A stretch of DNA of 50,980 bases from an uncultured Actinomycetes bacterium (GTDB lineage Bacteria; Actinomycetota; Actinomycetes; Nanopelagicales; Nanopelagicaceae), in the NCBI GenBank assembly GCA_903891755.1, contig CAITFY010000074.1:1-50980 (forward strand). Direction: 5' to 3'. The notes beneath the pieces are model-generated. The model had not been told where the DNA came from, made no database searches, and saw nothing but the letters and a program-made list of their open reading frames with translations. A program made the translations under genes and the position numbers. Every line of letters starts with the position of its first letter. Within the stretch, counting starts at the first letter, position 1. This document shows, in pieces, positions 42,345 through 49,369 of this stretch.

Positions 42345-42932
42345 TTAATTAGTAGGTAGGGCTCGAAGTCCAGCAAGCGCGAAAGTTACAGCGCTTAGGA
42401 TTTCGAGCTCTGCGTCATTTCCGGCATCAATACGTATAGAAGCAGCATCCGTCACGCTTGCTAGTAGCGCCGCGGCTGCTCGAACATTTGAAATCCCCGC
42501 CTCGATCAACGAATCTTGAAGTGGCGCCATCATGCGACGGTGACCCATCAAAATCTCATCCTTGCGAGAAGTTGGAGTATTGATTGTGTTTAACGATTTC
42601 ACCAACATGTGGCGGCCATCAGCTACGTAGAGAAGGCTCTCGGTAATCCAGAGTTCGATACGGGTGAATGGATCGGTAGCACCGCTAATTGCCTGTGTTA
42701 AACGCTCGGTGTAATACTCAAGCTCCTCTAAAACAAGGTCAGCGACTAAATCTGCGCTGGAAGCAAAATATTCATAGATGGAACTTCGGGCTAATCCGGC
42801 TTTCGCCGCAACCGCCGCAACCGTGATTGATTCCGCGCCATTTGCTAAAGCCAGCTCCATCGCAGCATCAATCAGTTGCTGGCGACGAAGTTCTCGATGC
42901 AGCGCAACGGTCGGTGCTTGAATCTTTGGCAT
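42345..42932 (-). CDS. TetR-family transcriptional regulator
   Basis: The 195-residue repressor-type protein has an N-terminal TetR helix-turn-helix (LRRQQLIDAAMELALANGAE then ITVAAVAAKAGLARSSIYEYF, residues about 13-55). The ligand domain follows, with no recognisable effector signature. It is divergent from the azoreductase gene with an 86-base gap holding an inverted repeat, so it most likely controls that gene and itself. The inducer is not known; small aromatic or quinone-like compounds are usual for such pairs. Confidence 0.88.
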   Translation of the reverse strand: MPKIQAPTVALHRELRRQQLIDAAMELALANGAESITVAAVAAKAGLARSSIYEYFASSADLVADLVLEELEYYTERLTQAISGATDPFTRIELWITESLLYVADGRHMLVKSLNTINTPTSRKDEILMGHRRMMAPLQDSLIEAGISNVRAAAALLASVTDAASIRIDAGNDAELEILSAVTFALAGLRALPTN

Positions 42933-42971
42933 AGGAGCAGAAGTATCTCACCCTTTGCTGAATGGCGAATT

Positions 42972-42985
42972 GTTGAATTTTCAAC
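42972..42985. promoter_or_regulatory. Inverted repeat GTTGAA-TT-TTCAAC, probable TetR operator
   Basis: The two 6-base arms are perfect and 2 bases apart, located midway between the divergent TetR and azoreductase genes. This is a typical position for a TetR-family operator. Confidence 0.55.
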
Positions 42986-43018
42986 TATTCTGAACTTTCA
43001 TCTATTAGTGAGGTAAAA

Positions 43019-43627
43019 ATGTCCGATCTTCTACACCTAGAAGTTAGCCCTCTTGGGGAACGTTCGATTTCACGCTCAATTTCTAAAGAGTTTCTCTCAG
43101 CATTCAGCGCGCGGCACCCAGAAGCGCTCATTGTGAGCCGTGATTTGGCTACCGATCCCATTCCTCACCTTGATGGCGAAACCCTCATGGCTGGTCGTAT
43201 CCCTGAAGCTGAACGTAGTCCCACCACGCAATTGAAATTTGAGTTGCGTCAGGAACTGGCACGAGAAGTGAACGCGGCAAAACATATTTTGATCTCAACC
43301 CCCATGTGGAACTTCTCAGTACCCTCAGTATTGAAGGCATGGATAGATCAAATCCTTATCACCGGATTTACACATGTAACCGGCAAAGTAACAATCATCG
43401 TCTCCCAAGGTGGTTCTTATGCAGAGGGAGCGCCACGCGCAGGCTGGGATTGGGAAACCGGTTACCTCCGTCAAGTATTTAGCTCGATAGGTGCTACAGA
43501 TACTGAAATTATCTTGTCTGAATTTGGATTGGCTGGAGTTGTCCCCGCTATGGCAGATTTCGTCGACCGCAAAAATGAATCAATCAGTGCCGCTAAAGCA
43601 GCAGCCGCTATACGAGGCGGAGTTTAA
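43019..43627 (+). CDS. azoR: FMN-dependent NADH:quinone/azo-reductase (AzoR-like)
   Basis: The 202-residue flavodoxin-fold enzyme reduces quinones and azo compounds with NADH. It shows the N-terminal phosphate-binding LEVSPLGERSISRSISKEF (FMN phosphate) and the isoalloxazine-binding TPMWNFSVPSVLKAWIDQI, followed by SQGGSY. The ATG at 43019 follows a GAGG 9 bases upstream. It is divergent from a TetR-family regulator and probably induced by electrophilic quinones. It converges with the YdcZ-type gene, overlapping by 4 bases at the stops. Confidence 0.9.
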   Translation: MSDLLHLEVSPLGERSISRSISKEFLSAFSARHPEALIVSRDLATDPIPHLDGETLMAGRIPEAERSPTTQLKFELRQELAREVNAAKHILISTPMWNFSVPSVLKAWIDQILITGFTHVTGKVTIIVSQGGSYAEGAPRAGWDWETGYLRQVFSSIGATDTEIILSEFGLAGVVPAMADFVDRKNESISAAKAAAAIRGGV

Positions 43628-44550
43628 ACCGAGAGCTGTTTACGAGAATTAAACAACCGTGAAGATATTACGGCGGTCAGCGTCATTAACGTACCGGTGA
43701 TGAGATAAGCGCTGACTTTGGTGTGAGCTGCTGGTGCTAGCCAATCAAATAAAATCGCACCGATGAGTTGTCCGCTCACACTGAAAGTGATGAAGTTAAG
43801 AAGTCCTATGTGTTTTAAAGTGTAGGCAGAGACAGCGATAAAAGTTAATCCGAATACTCCACCAAAATAGAGCCATGGATTCGTTGGGAGGCGGCCAATG
43901 CTGCCGCCACGCAACAAATTAATACCAAGAGCAATCAAAAGAAAAAATATACCGATTACGAAATTGAAAAAAGTGGTTGCGATGGGTCGTTCAGAGATCA
44001 GATTTACTCTGGCATTCACCGCCTGTTGAAAAGCCACCACAATCCCGGCGAAAATTGCCAATGCTATGGGAAGAAATTTGAATTTCGAATTGCTTAAATC
44101 GGGAAATACAGCAACCGAAACCGAGGTCAAAGTTGCGAGAGCGATGAAGATTCTGGAAATTGTTATCGGTTTCTTCCCGGAAGGGGTAATCCCAAGCTTG
44201 TCTACCAAGAGCGAAGAAAGCGTCTGCCCTCCAACTAAGGAGATAGTAAAAAGTGCAACACCTATCTCTGGAACGACAGCACCTTGGGTGCTTAAGAAGA
44301 TGGTGCCGCCTAAGCCTCCGAGCATCTCCCACCAAGCTAATTGCCCACTTTTAATGGCGGAGATAGTCTTGGAGATTCCTTCACGATCTTTTTTTATCAA
44401 TAATACGATCACGATGAGGATGACTGTTCCCACCGTATTTGAAATAAGTCCAGCCCCGATGCCATTGTGAATGTAATGTGAAAGTTCGCCATTTGCACGC
44501 GATTGCGCCGCAGTTAATGCGCCAACAAAAATGGCTAGGAATATAAACAT
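43624..44550 (-). CDS. DMT-superfamily (YdcZ/DUF606) transporter, duplicated
   Basis: The 308-residue membrane protein has about ten hydrophobic segments arranged as two similar halves, each resembling a single YdcZ unit of about 145 residues: the first begins FLAIFVGALTAAQSRANGEL and the second PIALAIFAGIVVAFQQAVNARVN. It is therefore a fused, inverted or direct repeat of a unit that is a separate gene in many bacteria. Substrate unknown. Its start shares one base with the LCP stop, so the two genes are probably co-transcribed. Confidence 0.85.
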   Translation of the reverse strand: MFIFLAIFVGALTAAQSRANGELSHYIHNGIGAGLISNTVGTVILIVIVLLIKKDREGISKTISAIKSGQLAWWEMLGGLGGTIFLSTQGAVVPEIGVALFTISLVGGQTLSSLLVDKLGITPSGKKPITISRIFIALATLTSVSVAVFPDLSNSKFKFLPIALAIFAGIVVAFQQAVNARVNLISERPIATTFFNFVIGIFFLLIALGINLLRGGSIGRLPTNPWLYFGGVFGLTFIAVSAYTLKHIGLLNFITFSVSGQLIGAILFDWLAPAAHTKVSAYLITGTLMTLTAVISSRLFNSRKQLSV

Positions 44551-45707
44551 TAGTTAACGCAAGGGATGCCAGAACCAGCAACTGCGGTTCCGTTAGCCAG
44601 GTGCGCGAAATTGAATTTTGTAACCTTTGGTTTTGGCGTTGCACTTGCCTTAGTACTTGCTCCCGGTGTCGGTGAGGTTGTGACCTTAGGAGCTGGATAG
44701 AAGAGATCATGTACAAATTTGCGAACCGTAGGAATATCGATGAGATTTACAGATTGTGAATTTCGCATTGCATATCCTTCGATAGGCAAGGTGTGGAAGG
44801 TGATGTGCCCACCAGTGAGCGCCTTTGCTTGCGGCAAGAATCCGAGAACATCCCATCCAGCGTCGATAACAACATCTTTCTTGGCAACTGTGAGCAAGGA
44901 TTGCAACTTACCTAAATCTCCGAAGATGCCCTGACTGCGGAACTTGGTGATAACGCCGGTGATAAAAGCTTGTTGTCTGTGTGTTCTATCAAGATCTCCA
45001 TTTGGCAGACCGTGGCGTTGACGAACGAACTCGAGTGCTTGTACGCCAGAGATTGTTTGCAATCCTGCCGGGAACACTGCTCCAGAGTATTGAGAGTCGT
45101 TAACAGCGCGATTTAAGCAGACTTGAATTCCACCCAAAGCGGTAGCGATGTCATAGAAGCCCACCAGATTTACCTCGGCAAAGTGATCAATTGGAATTCC
45201 GAGCAGATTGCTGATTGTTGAGATGGTTGCAGCGCGGCCAGCATCGCGACTCTTCTGCTCACGGAGTGGATTTTGGACACCCTGCTTAATGAGTGCATTT
45301 TCAGAGGTGTACTTTGCAAGGCCATATGCCTCTTTAATCTTCTGCATCCCCCAACCAGCGACGGCGACATAATCATCGCGTGGGATAGAGATTGCGACCG
45401 CATTCTTTCCATTAGCTGGGATGTGAATGATGATCATCGTGTTGGTGTTGTAACCACCAATTGAGGAGCTTGAACCCACATGCATCAGATCAAGAAGCTT
45501 GCGAGGAAGGTTATTTCCATTGTTGTCGCGTCTGGAATCTAGGCCCAGGAGCAAGATATTGGTATCGCCTCCACCAGAGGTCTTTCCGCCATGCAAGACG
45601 TTGGAGCGCGGGATGGCGCTACCCGCAGTCTTATCAAAGAAGTAGAAGGAGAATGAGAGGAGAGTTATGGCGATAGAGATACCCGCCGTTACTTTCCTTA
45701 AGTGCAT
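44550..45707 (-). CDS. LytR-CpsA-Psr (LCP) family cell-wall transferase
   Basis: LCP proteins attach glycopolymers such as teichoic acids or arabinogalactan-like chains to peptidoglycan outside the membrane. The 385-residue protein has a short basic N-terminus, one membrane anchor (about 9-28) and the LCP core: TNILLLGLDSRRDN, the catalytic-region MIIIHIPANGKNAVAISIPRDDYV and VNLVGFYDIATALGGIQVC, then EFVRQRHGLPNGDLDRTHRQ. The C-terminal tail is Ser/Thr/Pro-rich. The longer frame to 45746 would cover the S51-like gene's start; ATG 45707 has TAAGAT 8 bases upstream. Confidence 0.9.
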   Translation of the reverse strand: MHLRKVTAGISIAITLLSFSFYFFDKTAGSAIPRSNVLHGGKTSGGGDTNILLLGLDSRRDNNGNNLPRKLLDLMHVGSSSSIGGYNTNTMIIIHIPANGKNAVAISIPRDDYVAVAGWGMQKIKEAYGLAKYTSENALIKQGVQNPLREQKSRDAGRAATISTISNLLGIPIDHFAEVNLVGFYDIATALGGIQVCLNRAVNDSQYSGAVFPAGLQTISGVQALEFVRQRHGLPNGDLDRTHRQQAFITGVITKFRSQGIFGDLGKLQSLLTVAKKDVVIDAGWDVLGFLPQAKALTGGHITFHTLPIEGYAMRNSQSVNLIDIPTVRKFVHDLFYPAPKVTTSPTPGASTKASATPKPKVTKFNFAHLANGTAVAGSGIPCVN

Positions 45708-45714
45708 GGCGCGA

Positions 45715-45720
45715 ATCTTA
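45715..45720 (-). promoter_or_regulatory. -10 hexamer TAAGAT of the LCP gene
   Basis: Minus-strand TAAGAT ends 8 bases before the ATG at 45707. The divergent S51-like promoter is five bases away. Confidence 0.45.
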
Positions 45721-45725
45721 CCGAC

Positions 45726-45731
45726 TAGAGT
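45726..45731 (+). promoter_or_regulatory. -10 hexamer TAGAGT, leaderless promoter
   Basis: TAGAGT ends 7 bases before the ATG at 45738. Both start codons lie only 30 bases apart, so -35 regions would fall in the opposite gene. Confidence 0.5.
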
Positions 45732-45737
45732 CTTGGC

Positions 45738-46496
45738 ATGGATCACCCAGCCATCGAACGACCTGGCCCGCTAGCCCTGGTGGGCTCTGGTGAATATCTG
45801 CCTGAAATGGCAGAACTTGAGGGTAGTTTGCTGAGAAGTGCCATGGAGCGAGGCAAACTCAATCGATTTGTTCAACTACCTCTCGCAGCAGGTGGCGAAA
45901 GCACCGAAAGACTTAAGTATTGGCAGGAGCTGGGCGCATCACAGGCGCAGCGTTTAGCAACAGAGCAAGTATTTCTTCCTATTTATACCCGAGAAGATGC
46001 GATGCGAAGTGATCTGGCAAAAGAGATCGATAACGCTGGATTGATCTATATCTCCGGCGGTGATCCTTCTTATTTAGCAACCTCGTTGGCAGGAACTCCT
46101 GTCTGGGAGGCTATCGAAAGAAATTGGCGCGCTGGCAGTGCGCTCGCCGGCTGCAGTGCAGGTGCAATGGCTCTCTCCGCTGATATTCCAAACTTTCGCA
46201 AACAGAGCGCTCCAGGAACGCCAGGGTTAAACGTGCTTCCAACCCTGCGAACCATTCCTCACTACAACAAATTCTTTGGTTGGATTCCAGATGGCGCGGC
46301 AAAGTTGATGGTTCGCGCACCCGAGGGAGTATCCGTAATTGGAGTTGATGAACTCACTGCCGCCGTTGCAGGTCTCGATGAAGTTACGACTATCTCTCCA
46401 CCAAAGTTCAAAGTCTTTGGCGTCGGCGCTGTGCATGTCCTAAGAGGTTCCGCGACTCATAAGTACCATCACGGGGAACTCGTAGAACTTCATTAA
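45738..46496 (+). CDS. Peptidase S51-like protein (cyanophycinase/dipeptidase E family)
   Basis: The 252-residue cytoplasmic protein has a class I amidotransferase-like fold with the nucleophile elbow GCSAGAM (S140), preceded by YISGGDPSYL, and an N-terminal strand PLALVGSGEYLPEM. These are hallmarks of S51 peptidases, which cleave Asp-X dipeptides or cyanophycin-like polymers. The acid and His of the triad cannot be assigned with certainty. No cyanophycin synthetase is in the window. It is divergent from the LCP gene. Confidence 0.8.
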   Translation: MDHPAIERPGPLALVGSGEYLPEMAELEGSLLRSAMERGKLNRFVQLPLAAGGESTERLKYWQELGASQAQRLATEQVFLPIYTREDAMRSDLAKEIDNAGLIYISGGDPSYLATSLAGTPVWEAIERNWRAGSALAGCSAGAMALSADIPNFRKQSAPGTPGLNVLPTLRTIPHYNKFFGWIPDGAAKLMVRAPEGVSVIGVDELTAAVAGLDEVTTISPPKFKVFGVGAVHVLRGSATHKYHHGELVELH

Positions 46497-46499
46497 ACT
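46494..46499 (+). promoter_or_regulatory. -10 hexamer TAAACT, leaderless promoter
   Basis: TAAACT overlaps the stop codon of the S51-like gene and ends 7 bases before the ATG at 46506. Confidence 0.5.
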
Positions 46500-46505
46500 T
46501 CTCTC

Positions 46506-46895
46506 ATGTTGAAGAAGATAAATTCGTTTAACACCTCGCTCGCCTCCAAGATCACTTCCGGAGTATCGACCATGTGGTGCGCATATATCTTTGCCGCGAT
46601 TGCACTTATTTCGCTCCCCTCTGCGATCAAGACGGGCGACCTCATCACTATTGTCGCCTGGGTAGCACAAACATTCCTACAGTTAGTTTTACTCTCCATC
46701 ATCATGGTGGGCCAGAGTGTCTCCTCTGCCTCAGTGGAGCAGAAGATTACCGAGACCCACACAGCTTCACTTGGAGAATTTGAATTGGCCAAGGAGGCTC
46801 GCGCACTAAATCAACAAGAGGTTACTGAACTAAAGGCAATAGCTGCTGATATTCATCGCGTGCTTAAGGATCTAGAACCTAAACTATCTAAATGA
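46506..46895 (+). CDS. Small two-segment membrane protein, unknown function
   Basis: The 129-residue protein has two hydrophobic segments (about 24-43 and 49-72, WVAQTFLQLVLLSIIMVGQ) and a charged C-terminal helix, probably coiled coil (residues about 78-128, ending DIHRVLKDLEPKLSK). The first segment is flanked by TMWCAYIF and the loop is short. It is somewhat like small DUF1003-type membrane proteins, but I cannot assign a function. It overlaps the MFS gene by 4 bases. Confidence 0.6.
   Translation: MLKKINSFNTSLASKITSGVSTMWCAYIFAAIALISLPSAIKTGDLITIVAWVAQTFLQLVLLSIIMVGQSVSSASVEQKITETHTASLGEFELAKEARALNQQEVTELKAIAADIHRVLKDLEPKLSK
46880..46885 (+). promoter_or_regulatory. -10 hexamer TAAACT before the MFS gene
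   Basis: TAAACT ends 7 bases before the ATG at 46892, identical in sequence and spacing to the previous gene. The ATGA overlap means translational coupling is an alternative explanation for this start. Confidence 0.4.
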
Positions 46896-48121
46896 CTGTC
46901 CGTAGCACCCTCTCTCATAAATATATAAAGAGGTTTTACTTAGCCCGCCTCATCTCCAATTTTGGTAGCGGTATGGGACCTATCGCCTTGGCATTTGGAA
47001 TCCTTCATCTTCCACGTGGAAGTGCGAAAGAGTTGGGCTTTGTTCTCGGCGCACAGATTGTTGCAATGCTCTGCATGCTTCCCTTTGGTGGTGTTATCGC
47101 AGATAAATATGGAAGATTAAGGATTTGCGCTCTCTCCGATATTGTAGGAGGAGCTTTTCTTCTAGTGCAGGTTTATTTCTTTACAACGGGAAACGTTCCA
47201 GTTGCAGCACTTCTCTTCTCACAAATCGGTTTTGGATTGATGTGGGGAATCTTCTGGCCCGCATTTTCCGGAGCGCTACCTGCGCTGCTTCCCGAGGCAG
47301 AACTACAACAGGGCAATGCCATCAACCAGTTTATTTCTAACTTTGCACTTATTACAGGTACCGCAATTGGCGGATATCTGATCAGTGCATTTGGAAGTAC
47401 TGCCGCACTATTTATTGATTCAATAACCTTCATCATTTCAGGTTCGCTTGTTATTAGTTTTAGGCACCTCACTCCAGCGCGTGCGGAAACTGGGGCATCA
47501 ATGCGCGAGGATCTGCGAGAGGGGTGGAGGGTCTTCTCCTCCTATCCCTGGATTGTCGTCACTGTCGCCGGATTTTCATTTGTTGTTATGGTCTGGGCGG
47601 GAGCACAAGATGTGCTGGGACCTGTCATCTCACTCAAACACTTTCATGGCGCAAAATCTTGGGCAATCGTGATTACCTGCGAATCCATTGGTTACGTGAT
47701 TGGTTCAATATTGGGTCTGCGGATAAAGGTTAAGTACCCAATGCGCTTTCTCACATCGCTATCTCTTACCCTCACGATCTATCTTCTTGTGCTTTCGAAA
47801 CCAATGGCGCTTCCAGCTATTTGTCTCGCCGCCTTCTTCTGGGGAATCACTCTCGATTTGTGGGGCTCCATGTGGGGAACCGCATTTCAGCGCACGATTC
47901 CGCGAGAGGCGCTATCTCGGGCCTCTGCCTTTGATGGAATGGGAACGATGCTGCTTAGGCCGGTCGGTCTAGCAATTGCCGCTCCACTTGCTGGCGTCTT
48001 TGGCATAAGCCAGACGATGTTGATTTTCGCGGGCACCTCATTCGTCGTAATCATTATCTTGCTCATGATTCCCGCAGTGTGGCGTATGGAGCTCGAGCCT
48101 TCATTCTCAGAGAATTCTTAG
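46892..48121 (+). CDS. MFS transporter (MFS_3/EntS-like exporter)
   Basis: The 409-residue membrane protein has about 12 hydrophobic segments, motif A-like FGGVIADKYGRLRICALSDI, and LPALLPEAELQQGNAINQFI, a loop common to MFS_3 exporters related to the enterobactin exporter. The substrate is unknown. It overlaps the small membrane gene by 4 bases. It is followed by a 74-base gap before the HtrA-like gene. Confidence 0.85.
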   Translation: MTVRSTLSHKYIKRFYLARLISNFGSGMGPIALAFGILHLPRGSAKELGFVLGAQIVAMLCMLPFGGVIADKYGRLRICALSDIVGGAFLLVQVYFFTTGNVPVAALLFSQIGFGLMWGIFWPAFSGALPALLPEAELQQGNAINQFISNFALITGTAIGGYLISAFGSTAALFIDSITFIISGSLVISFRHLTPARAETGASMREDLREGWRVFSSYPWIVVTVAGFSFVVMVWAGAQDVLGPVISLKHFHGAKSWAIVITCESIGYVIGSILGLRIKVKYPMRFLTSLSLTLTIYLLVLSKPMALPAICLAAFFWGITLDLWGSMWGTAFQRTIPREALSRASAFDGMGTMLLRPVGLAIAAPLAGVFGISQTMLIFAGTSFVVIIILLMIPAVWRMELEPSFSENS

Positions 48122-48195
48122 GAAGCATTGCGTATTCTTTAGGCTCTCAGAGGTTAACTATCACTATCTATTTTCATGGCGAAGGGATCAAAGCA

Positions 48196-49356
48196 GTGTC
48201 AATTTTCCAGAAGATAAATGGTTTGAGCACGATTTCAAAGCTCATCATTGGATTTGTAGCAGGAGCCACCATTATTGGCGGTGTTGCTACAGCGGCTAAT
48301 AGTTTGACCAGTTCCAGTGTGATCACAGCATGTGCCGATAACAGAACCGGTGCGCTTTATGCCAGCGCGACGGGAACATGCAGTAGCGGACGCACAGTTG
48401 TCAGCGTTGGAAACGGTTCACTTAAGAATATTGTCAACAAAGTCGAGCCAGCGGTCGTAACAGTTGATGTATCGGCGGCAGATGGTTCTGGCGATACCGG
48501 ATCAGGTTCCATCATTAAGTCGGATGCAACTGGTTCATACATCGTGACAAACAACCACGTAATCGATGCAATTACAGTTGCTGGAAACTCTTACACACTT
48601 TCAATTGATCTCAGCAATGGAACAAAGATTCCTGCAACGCTTGTTGGCCGGGATATTTCTTATGACCTTGCAGTCTTGCATGTAAATACTCCAAATCTTC
48701 CTGTCATCGCCCTCGGAGATTCATCTGCAATCTCTATCGGTGATCCAGTGATTGCATTCGGTTCACCTCTAGGGCTAAACGGAACTGTTACCGCAGGCAT
48801 TGTCTCTTCGCTCAATCGTCCGGTTACAACTCAGAGCACCAACTCCACCACTCAGTCATATGTCGATGCGATTCAGACCGATGCTGCAATCAATCCAGGT
48901 AACTCTGGTGGTCCACTGACTGATTCTCAAGGTCGCATGATTGGTATCAATAGTGCAATAGCTTCAACCGCCTCAACTGGAGCACAAGCCGGTTCTGTTG
49001 GTTTAGGTTTTGCGATTCCAATCAATGAAGCGCAGCGCACTATTAACGAGATTATTACCAGTCCAACTCATACCTCCACGCGTCCTCTACTCGGGGTTTA
49101 CTTCGATCAGAACTTCACCGGTGTGGGAGCAAAGGTTTCCCAACTTGTGGCAGGTGGCGCAGCAGAGAAGGCAGGTTTGGTAGTGGGATCGATTATTACT
49201 GATGTCTCCGGCTCCAGAATTCCAGATGCTGAAACAGCAATTGTGCGCATCCGTTCTTACGCCCCAGGAAGCACCGTACAGATCACGGCTACCCTTCCTA
49301 GTGGCGGAAGCAAGGTCTATAGCGTCACGTTGGGATCTGCGCCTTCAAATTCATGA
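48196..49356 (+). CDS. HtrA-like trypsin/PDZ serine protease, membrane anchored
   Basis: The 386-residue protein has one N-terminal membrane segment (about 14-34), a trypsin-like domain with H121 (TNNHVID), D157 (ISYDLAVL) and S237 (NPGNSGGPL), and a PDZ domain (about 290-385, LLGVYF then AAEKAGLVVGSIITDV). It would work outside the membrane in quality control of exported proteins. A short Cys-containing region (C46, C62, ADNRTGALYASATGTCS) separates anchor and protease. I chose GTG 48196, with GAAGGGA about eight bases upstream, over the much longer frame beginning at 48079 inside the MFS gene. Confidence 0.91.
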   Translation: MSIFQKINGLSTISKLIIGFVAGATIIGGVATAANSLTSSSVITACADNRTGALYASATGTCSSGRTVVSVGNGSLKNIVNKVEPAVVTVDVSAADGSGDTGSGSIIKSDATGSYIVTNNHVIDAITVAGNSYTLSIDLSNGTKIPATLVGRDISYDLAVLHVNTPNLPVIALGDSSAISIGDPVIAFGSPLGLNGTVTAGIVSSLNRPVTTQSTNSTTQSYVDAIQTDAAINPGNSGGPLTDSQGRMIGINSAIASTASTGAQAGSVGLGFAIPINEAQRTINEIITSPTHTSTRPLLGVYFDQNFTGVGAKVSQLVAGGAAEKAGLVVGSIITDVSGSRIPDAETAIVRIRSYAPGSTVQITATLPSGGSKVYSVTLGSAPSNS

Positions 49357-49369
49357 CAGACTGTAAGTA

